The notes: generated from the sequence alone by a model not told the origin. Numbered from the stretch's first letter, positions 1 to 9,072 are shown. The stretch is DNA of 64,000 nucleotides from Pseudomonas syringae KCTC 12500 (GCF_000507185.2 NZ_AYTM02000002.1:3879501-3943500), one strand, 5' to 3'. Made by a program: numbers and translations.

Positions 1-62
1 CGTTCGAAATCGATTGGGCAACGCTGCGCAACGGGTTGGCAGGCACTGAGCCAGCTGCCTGA
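1..62 (+). CDS. hrpE: Probable C-terminal end of HrpE (partial)
   Basis: An open frame entering from the left edge (codons in frame from base 3) ends at TGA 60-62 and reads FEIDWATLRNGLAGTEPAA. It is too short to identify from sequence. The assignment comes from the conserved P. syringae order, in which hrpE, the HrcL/YscL-type stator of the T3SS ATPase, is the last gene of the hrpA/hrpZ operon and directly precedes the hrpF promoter. Codon choice is compatible with coding, but the other frames are not excluded. Confidence 0.45.
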   Translation, partial: FEIDWATLRNGLAGTEPAA

Positions 63-84
63 AACAGACTCTTGCGGCGAAAAT

Positions 85-113
85 GGAACCGCTCCACCTG
101 TTTGCTCCACTCA
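85..113 (+). promoter_or_regulatory. HrpL promoter (hrp box) of the hrpF-hrpG-hrcC-hrpT-hrpV operon
   Basis: GGAACC at 85-90 and CCACTCA at 107-113 are separated by 16 bases, an exact match to the HrpL-dependent consensus GGAACC-N15/16-CCACNNA. It lies 32 bases before the hrpF start and points into the operon. Confidence 0.93.
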
Positions 114-145
114 AGGTTTGAACCTTTCTGCTGGAGCATCCGGAC

Positions 146-370
146 ATGATAAATTTCAAATCCCTGCAAAATAACCTCGATTCCACGCTCACTCGCGCGT
201 TGTCCGACGTGGATGACGTGCTGGACGGGGGCAATGGGCATTTCACCGCCGACGACATCGATGCCTTCAGTGAGGCGAGCCAGCAGGCTGCGGTCAGCTC
301 CAACATCGCTGATCAATGCCAGCAGGCTGGTTATAAAATGACCAAAAATGTCATCGATGGATTTCAGTGA
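146..370 (+). CDS. hrpF: T3SS protein HrpF
   Basis: This acidic 74-residue protein is encoded by the first gene after the hrp box. Position and size match HrpF of the P. syringae hrpC operon, a small cytoplasmic protein needed for secretion. By structural analogy it is grouped with YscE-type partners of YscG-like chaperones and has been linked to handling the HrpA pilin; that role is from the family, not the sequence. Only predicted helices and no catalytic motif are visible. A weak Shine-Dalgarno (CTGGAG) precedes the ATG. The last bases overlap the start of hrpG, suggesting translational coupling. Confidence 0.85.
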   Translation: MINFKSLQNNLDSTLTRALSDVDDVLDGGNGHFTADDIDAFSEASQQAAVSSNIADQCQQAGYKMTKNVIDGFQ

Positions 371-788
371 GTTCGAGGAGGTCGTCGGCCTGTGGCGTGA
401 TCAGCGTCCGGCGAGCCCGCTCGACTGCTGGGTCGACGACGCCAACGCACGGCTGGAAATGGTGGGTGGCGGAGTCCGTTGCAGCATCGAGTTACTCGAC
501 CCCTATGACGCCAACGACCCTCAGCGTATCGAAGCATTGCTCAGTCATGGCGGTGCCAGCCTGGCGTGTGCCTGTGACGGCGCGTTCGCCATCGATCCGC
601 AAACGCGCTGCATGGTGCTGGTCAGCTGGATGCCTGGCCCCTGCAGCCTTGCCGATCTGCTGAACCGTCTGGAAAGCCTGGCCAATCAGCGCGCGGCCTT
701 GCTCAGCCTGATGCACACCACTCTGGTCAATTCTGTGCCCGCCTTAGCCGGGCGCACGACCCTCAATCACCGGCAACCGGGAGTTTGA
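348..788 (+). CDS. hrpG: T3SS regulatory chaperone HrpG
   Basis: This 146-residue acidic protein is the second gene of the operon. In P. syringae HrpG is a chaperone-like protein that binds HrpV and so releases the enhancer-binding activator HrpS, raising hrpL transcription; that function is family knowledge. The gene overlaps the end of hrpF by 23 bases. A second ATG at 357 (MDFSEFEEVV) may be the real start, giving 143 residues; neither has a clear ribosome-binding site, so initiation is probably coupled to hrpF termination. hrcC begins one base after the stop. Confidence 0.88.
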   Translation: MSSMDFSEFEEVVGLWRDQRPASPLDCWVDDANARLEMVGGGVRCSIELLDPYDANDPQRIEALLSHGGASLACACDGAFAIDPQTRCMVLVSWMPGPCSLADLLNRLESLANQRAALLSLMHTTLVNSVPALAGRTTLNHRQPGV

Positions 789-789
789 A

Positions 790-2895
790 ATGCGCAAGGC
801 CTTGATGTGGTTGCCTTTATTGTTGATCGGGCTGTCCCCCGCCACGTGGGCGGTGACCCCCGAAGCCTGGAAACATACGGCTTACGCCTACGATGCCCGG
901 CAGACCGAGCTGGCGACAGCGCTGGCCGACTTCGCCAAAGAATTCGGCATGGCGCTGGATATGCCGCCCATTCCGGGGGTCCTCGATGACCGGATACGCG
1001 CTCAGAGTCCGGAAGAGTTTCTCGACCGTCTGGGCCAGGAATATCACTTCCAGTGGTTTGTGTATAACGACACGCTGTACGTCAGCCCCTCTAGCGAGCA
1101 CACCTCGGCACGCATCGAAGTGTCATCCGACGCGGTAGATGACCTGCAGACTGCTTTGACCGATGTGGGGCTGCTGGACAAGCGCTTTGGTTGGGGTGTA
1201 CTGCCGAACGAAGGCGTGGTTCTGGTTCGCGGCCCTGCAAAATATGTGGAACTGGTGCGCGATTACAGCAAGAAAGTCGAAGCACCTGAAAAGGGCGACA
1301 AGCAGGACATCATCGTATTTCCGCTCAAATACGCCAGTGCCGCGGACCGCACCATTCGCTATCGCGATCAACAACTGGTGGTCGCCGGTGTCGCCAGCAT
1401 TCTCCAGGATTTGCTGGATACCCGTTCTCATGGCGGGTCCATCAATGGTATGGATCTGCTGGGGCGAGGCGGTCGCGGTAACGGTCTGGCGGGCGGTGGC
1501 GCCCCGGACGCTCCGAGTCTGCCGATGAGCTCCAGCGGCCTCGATACCAATGCGTTGGAGCAGGGCCTCGATCAGGTGCTGCACTATGGCGGCGGCGGCA
1601 GCAAAAGCGGTGGAAAAAGCCGCTCTGGCGGTCGGGCCAACATCCGCGTAACGGCCGATGTCCGTAACAATGCTGTGCTGATCTATGACTTGCCCTCACG
1701 CAAGGCCATGTACGAAAAGCTCATCAAAGAGCTGGATGTTTCGCGCAACCTGATCGAAATCGACGCCGTGATTCTCGACATCGATCGCAACGAGCTGGCA
1801 GAACTGTCCAGCCGCTGGAACTTCAATGCCGGGAGTGTCAACGGGGGTGCCAACATGTTCGACGCGGGCACCAGCTCCACTCTGTTCATTCAGAACGCCG
1901 GCAAGTTCGCTGCCGAACTGCATGCGCTGGAAGGTAACGGCTCAGCCTCGGTGATCGGCAATCCATCGATTCTTACCCTTGAAAACCAGCCGGCCGTGAT
2001 TGACTTCAGTCGCACCGAATACCTCACTGCGACGTCGGAACGTGTGGCCAATATCGAGCCCATCACCGCTGGCACCAGTCTGCAGGTGACTCCGCGCTCG
2101 CTGGATCACGATGGCAAGCCTCAGGTGCAACTGATCGTCGATATCGAGGATGGTCAGATCGACATCTCCGACATCAATGACACGCAGCCAAGTGTGCGCA
2201 AAGGCAATGTCAGTACCCAGGCCGTCATAGCCGAACACGGTTCACTGGTCATCGGCGGTTTCCATGGCCTTGAAGCCAACGACAAGATCCACAAGGTTCC
2301 GTTGCTGGGCGATATCCCCTACGTCGGCAAGCTGCTGTTCCAGTCCCGCAGCCGTGAATTGAGCCAGCGCGAGCGCCTGTTCATTCTGACGCCAAGACTG
2401 ATTGGCGACCAGGTCAACCCGGCTCGCTATGTGCAGAACGGCAACCCTCACGATGTCGATGACCAGATGAAAAGGATCAAGGAACGGCGTGACGGCGGTG
2501 AGCTGCCTACCCGCGGCGACATTCAGAAAGTCTTCACGCAGATGGTCGATGGCGCTGCGCCAGAGGGTATGCATGACGGCGAAACACTGCCCTTTGAAAC
2601 CGACAGCCTGTGTGACCCGGGCCAGGGCCTGACCCTCGATGGCCAGCGCTCGCAATGGTATGCACGCAAGGACTGGGGTGTGGCTGTTGTGGTAGCGCGT
2701 AACAATACCGACAAACCGGTACGCATCGACGAGAGTCGCTGCGGTGGTCGCTGGGTCATCGGCGTCGCCGCCTGGCCCCACGCATGGCTGCAACCGGGCG
2801 AGGAGAGCGAAGTGTATATCGCGGTACGTCAGCCACAGATATCAAAAATGGCCAAAGAGAGTCGGCCATCACTGCTCCGGGGGGCAAAGCCATGA
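790..2895 (+). CDS. hrcC: T3SS outer-membrane secretin HrcC
   Basis: HrcC (YscC family) forms the outer-membrane ring through which the Hrp pilus and effectors pass. The 701-residue protein starts with a signal peptide (about residues 1-21, MRKALMWLPLLLIGLSPATW then A). Periplasmic N domains follow (about 30-330, interrupted by a Gly/Ser-rich stretch near 220-280). The secretin domain (about 340-545) carries GNPSILTLENQPAVI and the terminal GDIPYVGKLLF motif, and a roughly 150-residue tail follows. The length is normal for P. syringae. Its stop overlaps the hrpT start (ATGA, 2892-2895), so hrpT is probably translated by coupling. Confidence 0.97.
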   Translation: MRKALMWLPLLLIGLSPATWAVTPEAWKHTAYAYDARQTELATALADFAKEFGMALDMPPIPGVLDDRIRAQSPEEFLDRLGQEYHFQWFVYNDTLYVSPSSEHTSARIEVSSDAVDDLQTALTDVGLLDKRFGWGVLPNEGVVLVRGPAKYVELVRDYSKKVEAPEKGDKQDIIVFPLKYASAADRTIRYRDQQLVVAGVASILQDLLDTRSHGGSINGMDLLGRGGRGNGLAGGGAPDAPSLPMSSSGLDTNALEQGLDQVLHYGGGGSKSGGKSRSGGRANIRVTADVRNNAVLIYDLPSRKAMYEKLIKELDVSRNLIEIDAVILDIDRNELAELSSRWNFNAGSVNGGANMFDAGTSSTLFIQNAGKFAAELHALEGNGSASVIGNPSILTLENQPAVIDFSRTEYLTATSERVANIEPITAGTSLQVTPRSLDHDGKPQVQLIVDIEDGQIDISDINDTQPSVRKGNVSTQAVIAEHGSLVIGGFHGLEANDKIHKVPLLGDIPYVGKLLFQSRSRELSQRERLFILTPRLIGDQVNPARYVQNGNPHDVDDQMKRIKERRDGGELPTRGDIQKVFTQMVDGAAPEGMHDGETLPFETDSLCDPGQGLTLDGQRSQWYARKDWGVAVVVARNNTDKPVRIDESRCGGRWVIGVAAWPHAWLQPGEESEVYIAVRQPQISKMAKESRPSLLRGAKP

Positions 2896-3095
2896 AGATC
2901 AGCAGCGTTGCAGTCGTGTTGGTGGTGTTCGCTACCCTGATCGGGTGCGCCACCCACGGTTGTTCGGGAACTGCCTGCAAACGCCCGGACTCCACCAGCC
3001 GTGAACTGGTCATCTGGTGGCCTCCGGACATGCGTGACGGTCTTGATGATCAAGACCACGAGCGCGATTACACCGTCGTGAAGTTAAGGGACTAG
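2892..3095 (+). CDS. hrpT: T3SS outer-membrane lipoprotein HrpT
   Basis: This 67-residue lipoprotein has a lipobox (ATLIGC) that places the acylated cysteine near residue 19. HrpT is the small lipoprotein of P. syringae T3SS that helps localise or stabilise the HrcC secretin (pilotin-like role, from family knowledge). I start it at the ATG at 2892, overlapping the hrcC stop by four bases, because longer frames would not begin with a signal sequence. hrpV follows two bases after the stop. Confidence 0.88.
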   Translation: MKISSVAVVLVVFATLIGCATHGCSGTACKRPDSTSRELVIWWPPDMRDGLDDQDHERDYTVVKLRD

Positions 3096-3097
3096 AC

Positions 3098-3445
3098 ATG
3101 ATCGAGGTCGAGGAGAAAACAGCGTTCTACTACAACGTTGCGGCGCAGAGTCCCGCGGTGTGGCCGGTGGCAAACGGAGTCTCTTTTGTCAGCCGGCGCG
3201 AGCATCATGACTGGGGCATTGCGCTGCACATCGAGGGGCGAGCGCTGCGTCCCGAACAACTTAGAGAGGCGCTGCAACTGAGGTTCTCAGAAGCCGAACG
3301 ATTCAATGACTACTTTCTGTTCCTGGATATGCGGCGTGATTTCGTCGTGTGGCACGCGGTGAGCGACGCCCCCCATGCCGTCACCAACCTCGATGATATC
3401 CGGCGAAACGAATTGATACTGGCAGGCCTGGATCATCTGGTTTAG
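3098..3445 (+). CDS. hrpV: Negative regulator of hrp expression HrpV
   Basis: This 115-residue cytoplasmic protein closes the hrpC operon. HrpV represses the hrp regulon by binding the activator HrpS, and HrpG antagonises it, so this operon carries both members of the switch. The sequence has no DNA-binding motif, in line with an anti-activator. The length matches the family. It is followed 18 bases later by a strong bidirectional terminator that separates it from the opposing genes. Confidence 0.92.
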   Translation: MIEVEEKTAFYYNVAAQSPAVWPVANGVSFVSRREHHDWGIALHIEGRALRPEQLREALQLRFSEAERFNDYFLFLDMRRDFVVWHAVSDAPHAVTNLDDIRRNELILAGLDHLV

Positions 3446-3462
3446 GAGATAACACCCGCATG

Positions 3463-3503
3463 AAAAAAAGACCGCCCCAGTGCAGATGGGTCGGTCTTTT
3501 TTT
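3463..3503 (+). terminator. Bidirectional intrinsic terminator after hrpV
   Basis: AAAAAAAGACCG (3463-3474) pairs with CGGTCTTTTTTT (3492-3503), with an inner CCC/GGG pairing. The A-run and T-run on either side make it able to end the hrpC operon on + and the hrcU/DUF393 transcripts on -. Confidence 0.88.
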
Positions 3504-3533
3504 GCGCAGATGCAATCTACAAGCGTCAGGCAG

Positions 3534-3974
3534 TCACTGGTCGTGCGGAGCTCGGTCGGTTTTCGACACTGCACAGCGGTCACCCCGGCAGCGAGCACTG
3601 CCATCCGGATGGGGCAACCAGGCCAAATGCGGACGCCAGCGACAAAAAAGACGATAGCCAATATCAAGTAGCGGCCTGGTCAAGCGCCATGACAACGGTG
3701 CAGCCCAGACACCCAGCCCTGCTGCTCGCCAGCTCCAGAGCGTAGCGTCCAGGCCTGTGACCCATGTCCCATCGTCAAATCGGGCGTGCAATGATGATTC
3801 CATCTGCGCAAGCGTGAACCCCACAGATCCGGCATCAAACGCTTCACCACTGATATCGACAAAACGAAGGCGATCGGGTTTGGCGCGCGCACGCAAGATC
3901 TTGATTTCGCGCGCGCAGAGTGGGCATTCACCGTCAAAATAGAGGGTCAGGGGCCAATGGGTTATCTTGTGCAT
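3534..3974 (-). CDS. DUF393 (DCC family) thiol-disulfide oxidoreductase-like protein
   Basis: This 146-residue protein starts MHKITHWPLTLYFDGECPLC. The motif YFDGECPLCAREI defines the DCC/DUF393 family, small thioredoxin-fold-like proteins with a CxxC pair and mostly unknown substrates. The ATG at 3974 is preferred because the longer frame (to 4016) would use TTG and precede the conserved start. The gene lies 171 bases downstream of hrcU on the same strand, between the two convergent T3SS operons. In the P. syringae Hrp islands I know, hrpV and hrcU are neighbours without a gene here. It might be transcribed by read-through from the hrpJ operon; a role in T3SS is not shown. Confidence 0.85.
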   Translation of the reverse strand: MHKITHWPLTLYFDGECPLCAREIKILRARAKPDRLRFVDISGEAFDAGSVGFTLAQMESSLHARFDDGTWVTGLDATLWSWRAAGLGVWAAPLSWRLTRPLLDIGYRLFCRWRPHLAWLPHPDGSARCRGDRCAVSKTDRAPHDQ

Positions 3975-4145
3975 CGATGCTGTGTCCCGTACCGGTTGTG
4001 CACAAGGTAGTCCCAAACATCCAGGCCGACAATGGGCAATGCGGCCCGGTGTGACTCTGTCGGTTATTCATGCGGGTTTCGACGTTCACCAGATGACGTC
4101 GGTTCAGGTGACTTGGCCGGAAGTACGCCTGTGGCTAAACAGCCA

Positions 4146-5225
4146 TCACAGCTCGACTTCGACCTGAATCACTTCATCGGTGACTTCGTCCAGTTGCCGA
4201 ACCACTTTGTAGATGTGGCCGACAGCCTGCAGTGTGGGGCGGGGGATATATTTGCCCACCTTGGAGCGGTATAGCGTCCGGGTCAGCCAGATGCTCTGCA
4301 CCACCGGGATGCCGGCTTTTTTGGCGCGGGCAATCAATGCCAGGGCTTCCTCGTCTTCACCTTTGCAATGAATCAGCGGCAGAGGCGTTTCGCCTGGTCG
4401 GTAATACAGGGCCACCGCATAGTGGGTCGGGTTGACCAGCAGCATGTCGGCGTCTTCCACCGGCTTGGGCGCAGCGCTGGGCTCCTGATTGAGGATCTCC
4501 TGGGCCAGTTGCCGACGATGGCCTTTGACGTGCGGGTCGCCTTCCGATTGCTTGTACTCTTTCTTGATGTCTTCGTGGCTCATGCGCAGTTTTTTCGCAT
4601 GGAAGTATTTCTGCATGGCGAAGTCGATCATGGCGATCGCCAGCAGCAGCCCCAATATCACTCGCAAAATATGCCTGAACAGCTCGACCAGGGCATGCCA
4701 GTAGGTCGTCAGATCGCTGTTGGCCAGCAACACCAGGGTGCCCAGCACAGGTTTGACTTGCACATACAGCGTCGCGCCGATGGCAATGGCCTTGAGAACA
4801 CTGAGCAGCAGGTTGAGCAGGTTTTGCCCGGAAAACATCTGTTTGGCGTGGGAGAACGGGTTGATCTTGTTGGGATCGATTTTCAGCGCCTTGGGCGCGA
4901 ACAGAAAGCCGATCTGCATCCAGCTGCTGATCAGGCGCATCAGCATCGCTATACCGACGCTGCACAAGGTAAAGCTGAGCAGTACGGTGAATCCTTCGCT
5001 GGCGATCAGCTCGACCGACGCGGCAAAGCTGCGGTCGATGCCTTTAAAGGACAGCGACAACAGTGCCTCCAGTCGGTTGACGCTTTCATCAGCCAGGGCC
5101 AGGGTGATTTCACTGACGGCCATCAACACCAGCAGTTTGCCCAGGTCCTGACTCTGCCCGACCTGACCCTTTTCCCGCGCGTCGCGCAGTTGCTTGGGCG
5201 TGGCCTTTTCGGTTTTTTCGCTCAC
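4146..5225 (-). CDS. hrcU: T3SS export apparatus switch protein HrcU
   Basis: HrcU (YscU/FlhB family) is an inner-membrane export-gate protein whose cytoplasmic domain autocleaves to switch substrate class. The 359-residue protein starts MSEKTEKATPKQLRDAREKG, the family signature, followed by four membrane segments (about 30-210). A cytoplasmic domain carries the cleavage motif NPTH around residue 265 in LLVNPTHYAVAL. It overlaps hrcT by four bases (5222-5225) and is the last T3SS gene of the hrpJ-hrcU run. Length and motifs are intact. Confidence 0.97.
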   Translation of the reverse strand: MSEKTEKATPKQLRDAREKGQVGQSQDLGKLLVLMAVSEITLALADESVNRLEALLSLSFKGIDRSFAASVELIASEGFTVLLSFTLCSVGIAMLMRLISSWMQIGFLFAPKALKIDPNKINPFSHAKQMFSGQNLLNLLLSVLKAIAIGATLYVQVKPVLGTLVLLANSDLTTYWHALVELFRHILRVILGLLLAIAMIDFAMQKYFHAKKLRMSHEDIKKEYKQSEGDPHVKGHRRQLAQEILNQEPSAAPKPVEDADMLLVNPTHYAVALYYRPGETPLPLIHCKGEDEEALALIARAKKAGIPVVQSIWLTRTLYRSKVGKYIPRPTLQAVGHIYKVVRQLDEVTDEVIQVEVEL

Positions 5226-6016
5226 GGCACTTGCACCAGAAGCGTCAGCAGCGACTTCAGATCAACCAGCTTCAACAATTGACCTGTGCCCAGTTCCAGC
5301 AGCGTCGGCAGATAGATCAGCAGAAAAGCGAGGCCGGCCATACTTTTGGCTGGCATGGCGAGGATCGAAACGTTCAGCTGTTGCGCATACAGGCCGATGA
5401 TCGCGAACGCTGCTTCGATCAACAGCAGCAGCGCGATGAAGGGCGCGGCGTACAGCAGCATGTGCTGCATCGTCTGGTTCAACTGCTCCAGAAAGACATC
5501 CAGGCCGCCAGCGTTCATGCCCGGCATCCAGGCCGTCGGAGGCCAGACGCTGTAGCTGTCCCAGATGATCTGAGTCATCAGCGAAAGCCCCCCGGTGAGG
5601 ATTACCAGCATGATCAGGGTTTCTTGAAACAGTTCGCCCAGTGGCGTGGCGTCAGGGCCCAGCGCCGGGTTCAACTGGCCGCCGCTGAGCGCACCGCGCT
5701 GGCTATCGAGCAGCGCGCCCACCGAGGCGAACATCCAGAATGGCGCATACAGCAACAGCCCCAGTAGCGTGCCGAGTACCGCTTCCTTGATCAGCAGGCC
5801 GCCGATTGCGAACCAGTTGTCGTCGAGGGACTCCAGAGCCTTGCTGATGGCCGGTGCCGGGATCATCGCCATCACCGCCACGACGGCATAACGCAACGGG
5901 CCTTTCAGATATTTGAAGCAAAAGGCTGGCACCAGCAGCATGCAGGGCATCAGCCGTGCCATTGCCAGTCCCATGCCCAGCATGAATTGAAAGGCGCTGT
6001 GCGCGTCGAAGGGCAT
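5222..6016 (-). CDS. hrcT: T3SS export gate protein HrcT
   Basis: HrcT (YscT/SpaR/FliR family) is an integral membrane component of the export gate with HrcR and HrcS. The 264-residue protein has about six hydrophobic segments and the family stretch KEAVLGTLLGLLLYAPFW. It starts right after the hrcS stop (TAA at 6017-6019) and overlaps hrcU by four bases, so the export-gate genes form a coupled block. The family length is about 260, so it is complete. Confidence 0.95.
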   Translation of the reverse strand: MPFDAHSAFQFMLGMGLAMARLMPCMLLVPAFCFKYLKGPLRYAVVAVMAMIPAPAISKALESLDDNWFAIGGLLIKEAVLGTLLGLLLYAPFWMFASVGALLDSQRGALSGGQLNPALGPDATPLGELFQETLIMLVILTGGLSLMTQIIWDSYSVWPPTAWMPGMNAGGLDVFLEQLNQTMQHMLLYAAPFIALLLLIEAAFAIIGLYAQQLNVSILAMPAKSMAGLAFLLIYLPTLLELGTGQLLKLVDLKSLLTLLVQVP

Positions 6017-6283
6017 TTAGTGACTGACCCCGGAGCGTGCAATCAGGTCGAAGGCCATATTGATGAACTGGATCAGCTCGACGCCGATCCAGCGGCCGGT
6101 CATGGCCAGGGTCAGTCCAACGGCCCCCAGTTTGATGCCGAAGGGCAATGTCTGATCCTGAATCTGCATGAGTGCCTGCAGCAGCGAGGTGACCACACCC
6201 ACGAGCACCGCAACGGCCAGCGGCGGGGCGGTCAGGATGACGACCAGAAACATGCCTTGCTTGAACAACGCCAACGCTTCCAT
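6017..6283 (-). CDS. hrcS: T3SS export gate protein HrcS
   Basis: HrcS (YscS/FliQ family) is the smallest export-gate subunit. The 88-residue protein has two membrane helices (about 12-38 and 50-75) separated by the conserved loop SLLQALMQIQDQTLPFGIKL. It sits between hrcR and hrcT in the standard order and abuts hrcT without a gap. Confidence 0.95.
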   Translation of the reverse strand: MEALALFKQGMFLVVILTAPPLAVAVLVGVVTSLLQALMQIQDQTLPFGIKLGAVGLTLAMTGRWIGVELIQFINMAFDLIARSGVSH

Positions 6284-6290
6284 GACCGCC

Positions 6291-6944
6291 TCACATGTAG
6301 GAATAGAACAGGCTGTCGAGCAGACGCGACCAGCCCGATACGAGCACGAACAGCAGCAGTTTGAGCGGCAGCGACAGTGTCATCGGCGAGACCATCTGCA
6401 TGCCCAGTGCCAGCAACAGGTTGGAGACAATCAGGTCAATGACGATGAAAGGGATATAGATCAGAAAACCGATCTCGAAACCGGCCTGCAGCTCCGACAG
6501 AACAAAGGCCGGGATCGCCAGCAGAAGATCGTTTTTGTTGGCCTGATCGGCCATTTCCTTGGGCCACATGCGCTGGGTATTTTCCAGCAGATGGGCTACG
6601 ACATCCGGGTCGGTGTTGCGTGTCATGAAGCGTTGCAGCGGCTCGATGACCACTTTGAGGCTGCTCTGCAGTTTGTCGGCGTTGCTCAGTTCCAGCGGGT
6701 GTTCATGCACCCGCTGCTGTATGTCGTGCGCCACCGGGGCCATGACAAACATCGTCGCGGCCAGGGCGATGCCATACAACGCCATGTTCGGCGGCACTTG
6801 CTGAACGCCGATCGCGTTGCGGGTGATCAGCAGCGTCATGGCGATCTTCAGAAAGGCGGTGCAGACGATCAACAGGAACGGGATCAGCGACAGCGAGCCG
6901 AGAAACAGCGCCAGCATGATCGGGTTGACGCCCTCCATGATCAT
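6291..6944 (-). CDS. hrcR: T3SS export gate protein HrcR
   Basis: HrcR (YscR/FliP family) forms the core of the inner-membrane export gate. The start at 6944 (MIMEGVNPI) gives 217 residues with no signal peptide. Family motifs are [16 protein letters not shown] near the N-terminus and [20 protein letters not shown] in the C-terminal half. The longer upstream frame only shadows hrcQb. The ATG overlaps the hrcQb stop (ATGA), showing coupling. Confidence 0.95.
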   Translation of the reverse strand: MIMEGVNPIMLALFLGSLSLIPFLLIVCTAFLKIAMTLLITRNAIGVQQVPPNMALYGIALAATMFVMAPVAHDIQQRVHEHPLELSNADKLQSSLKVVIEPLQRFMTRNTDPDVVAHLLENTQRMWPKEMADQANKNDLLLAIPAFVLSELQAGFEIGFLIYIPFIVIDLIVSNLLLALGMQMVSPMTLSLPLKLLLFVLVSGWSRLLDSLFYSYM

Positions 6945-7342
6945 GAGCGCGCCACCAGCCGGGTAATCTGCAAACCGAGGCGGCCTTCGACGTCGACCAG
7001 CTCGCCTTCGGCAACCACCTGCTCGCCATGGCACAGCGTGGCGTGGCCTGGCGCGATGCCGCTGACTTCGAGAATGGTTCCGGCGTCCAGTCGGCGCAGT
7101 TCGGCAAGGGTCAGTCTGAGCTCGCCGCAGCGCAAGGTCAGGGCCAGCTCCAGTGAGTCGAGCATCGGCGACTCGTTGTGTTCTCCCGACGCCTCTTCAT
7201 GCTCCGCTTCGCTGTCCGCATAGCCGAATGCGTGCTCGGCGTGCTCGTCGTCACGCAGTTGCTGATCAGCCTGTTCAGGCACCGGTTCTTCATAGTCGTC
7301 GAGCATCTCGACGTCGTCCTGATACAGATCTTCAGTACTCAT
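6941..7342 (-). CDS. hrcQb: T3SS C-ring protein HrcQb
   Basis: In P. syringae the YscQ/FliN-type sorting-platform protein is split into HrcQa and HrcQb; this is the C-terminal half, with a SpoA/SPOA domain (about residues 55-133). The N-terminal 50 residues are very acidic ([16 protein letters not shown]). I take the ATG at 7342 (MSTEDLYQ), giving 133 residues. It overlaps the 3' end of hrcQa by 11 bases. HrcQb forms a tetramer in the cytoplasmic ring, according to family knowledge. Confidence 0.92.
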   Translation of the reverse strand: MSTEDLYQDDVEMLDDYEEPVPEQADQQLRDDEHAEHAFGYADSEAEHEEASGEHNESPMLDSLELALTLRCGELRLTLAELRRLDAGTILEVSGIAPGHATLCHGEQVVAEGELVDVEGRLGLQITRLVARS

Positions 7343-8048
7343 GGTGACTGTGCTCCTCATGACCGAGCTGCAGAAAAAGATGCTGGGCCTGTTGGTCGGT
7401 GCGGGCCGCCCATTGACGTCCAGCGAGTGTCACGGACCCTTGTCCGGCGCTGTCGAACCGGCAGCGGGCGGGTAGCACCACGTCACCGGGGCGTAGCGAG
7501 GCGATTTGTTCCCGAGTCAGTGACAGTTCGCCGACGATCAGTGGTGTCGCCACCGACCAGGATTCGTCCACGTTACGATTCAAGACTTGCCAGTCAGCCG
7601 AACCCAGAAGCCTGAGCAGGGTGGCGGGTGCGGCGTGCAGGTGGGCATCGAGTCGTTCGCTGCCCAGTCGCACGAGAATCCTGCAGCCGATGGCTGGCTC
7701 GGTCGGGGCGTCTGAAAACGGCGCAACAGGCGCCAGCAGATCGGCGATCACCGGGCTCAGGCGCTGGTTGAATAACTGCCAGTACCAGGCCTGGTACTCG
7801 CCGCCGAGCGTTAAGGGCACTTCGCCCAGCAGGCTGAGCAACGCTTCGGCATCGCTTAGCAACAAGGGGCCGACCGCCGTATTCAACCAGACACCGTCTG
7901 CCGGTATCCGCGCGTCTTCGTGCTGCGGCAGCAGGCTCAGTTCGGCGTGCCAACCGCGGGCGCTGAAGCCCAGGCGTCGTCCGGCGCCGAGTGCGCGTGT
8001 GGCTTGGGCCAGCAGAGCGTCGACCTTGCGCAGACGCAGGGCGCTCAT
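7332..8048 (-). CDS. hrcQa: T3SS C-ring protein HrcQa
   Basis: This is the N-terminal partner of the split YscQ homologue, 238 residues, acting in the cytoplasmic sorting platform with HrcQb. The sequence starts [20 protein letters not shown] and ends in a His-rich tail (HEEHSHHEY). Overlaps with hrpP (four bases) and hrcQb (11 bases) indicate one transcript. The split between Qa and Qb is normal for P. syringae and not a frameshift artefact: HrcQb has its own start. Confidence 0.93.
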   Translation of the reverse strand: MSALRLRKVDALLAQATRALGAGRRLGFSARGWHAELSLLPQHEDARIPADGVWLNTAVGPLLLSDAEALLSLLGEVPLTLGGEYQAWYWQLFNQRLSPVIADLLAPVAPFSDAPTEPAIGCRILVRLGSERLDAHLHAAPATLLRLLGSADWQVLNRNVDESWSVATPLIVGELSLTREQIASLRPGDVVLPARCRFDSAGQGSVTLAGRQWAARTDQQAQHLFLQLGHEEHSHHEY

Positions 8049-8617
8049 GCTGTGAAGTCTTCATGCATGTCCAGCTCGACGTCCTGACCAAGCGCCTGTG
8101 CCAGCGATTCCCGGCATGCGCCGACCTGGCCCTGCAAGCGCTTGAGAACGTCACGTCGGCCAAACCCCAGTTGAATGCTCCAACGGTTTTCGGATTTGCT
8201 GGCGTTGACCCGCACGCTGCCCAGATTGGGCATGAGCAGGCTGAACGCCAGCGGACCGTCCGGCTGATCGGGCAAACGCTGCGCCAGCTCGTCGATCAGC
8301 TGAGTCGGTACGTTTTCGGACTGTGCAGAGAAGGCCACACCGCTGCCTCCGAAGCCCTGCTGATCCGGCTCTTCGCCTACCAGCGGTATCAGCAGTTGCG
8401 AGAAGAACATGCCGTCGGCGCTCATCGGGCTGTCGGCCACTGAACGGTTCAGCGCGAAACGAACCTTCTGCACATCGCCCCGTGGTGCTCCGGTAAAGGC
8501 TGGTGGCTGGTCATCGGACCTGGCGGGCTGACGCAGCGAAGGCAGGGGGCGCGAGGTGGCTGGCGGGGCGCTCGGCGCGGGTGGCGCTTTGGCAGGGGTT
8601 TTGATCGGTGCGGTCAT
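8045..8617 (-). CDS. hrpP: T3SS substrate-specificity switch protein HrpP
   Basis: HrpP is the P. syringae equivalent of YscP/FliK, controlling pilin versus effector export through HrcU, and is itself secreted. The protein has a Pro/Ala-rich N-terminal region (about 1-50) and a more compact C-terminal domain (about 100-190) typical of T3S4 proteins. An upstream GTG at 8623 is possible, but the ATG at 8617 (190 residues) is preferred. hrpO ends six bases before the start and hrcQa overlaps the end by four. Confidence 0.9.
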   Translation of the reverse strand: MTAPIKTPAKAPPAPSAPPATSRPLPSLRQPARSDDQPPAFTGAPRGDVQKVRFALNRSVADSPMSADGMFFSQLLIPLVGEEPDQQGFGGSGVAFSAQSENVPTQLIDELAQRLPDQPDGPLAFSLLMPNLGSVRVNASKSENRWSIQLGFGRRDVLKRLQGQVGACRESLAQALGQDVELDMHEDFTA

Positions 8618-8623
8618 CGTCAC

Positions 8624-9070
8624 TTAACCTTCTTCGTTGAGCGTCTCCTCCATGCAGGCGAGTTTCTCGACCGCGCGCTGAGACGCCTTGGCTTGCAGCC
8701 GTTTCTGTTCAAGCAACGCCTGTTGTTCAGCTACTCGCATTTGCTGTTGCTGCACGTCCTGGCGGATGTAAGCCAGGCGGTCGAGCATGGTTCTTTCCTT
8801 TTCGTGCCAGCCGTCGACATCAGTCAGGCTGAGCGTCTTTTGCAAATGCGCATGGGACAGACTCTCGCGGCGGCGCTTATGGTTGTCGCGTTCCTGATTC
8901 AGCGACGCCCTTGTCTCTGCTAAGTGGTCGAGCATCGATTTCAGTTCCAACTGCGCCTGGCGATGGGCACGCTCGGCACTGGCCTGACGGTGTTGGCGCA
9001 GTGGCGTGAGCAGACCGATCACCTGCTGCAGAGCGACCTGTTGCGGGTCGTCTTCCAGTGGTTCGTCCAT
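8624..9070 (-). CDS. hrpO: T3SS stalk protein HrpO
   Basis: This 148-residue protein is almost entirely charged heptad-type sequence predicted to be a long helical hairpin, as in YscO/FliJ, which connect the ATPase to the export gate. It lies directly between hrcN (two-base gap) and hrpP, the standard place. No enzymatic motif is present. Confidence 0.92.
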   Translation of the reverse strand: MDEPLEDDPQQVALQQVIGLLTPLRQHRQASAERAHRQAQLELKSMLDHLAETRASLNQERDNHKRRRESLSHAHLQKTLSLTDVDGWHEKERTMLDRLAYIRQDVQQQQMRVAEQQALLEQKRLQAKASQRAVEKLACMEETLNEEG

Positions 9071-9072
9071 GG

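Noticed and set aside
7332..8048. hrcQa/hrcQb as a frameshifted single gene
   Set aside because: The split into two overlapping genes is the normal arrangement in P. syringae, and hrcQb has its own start.
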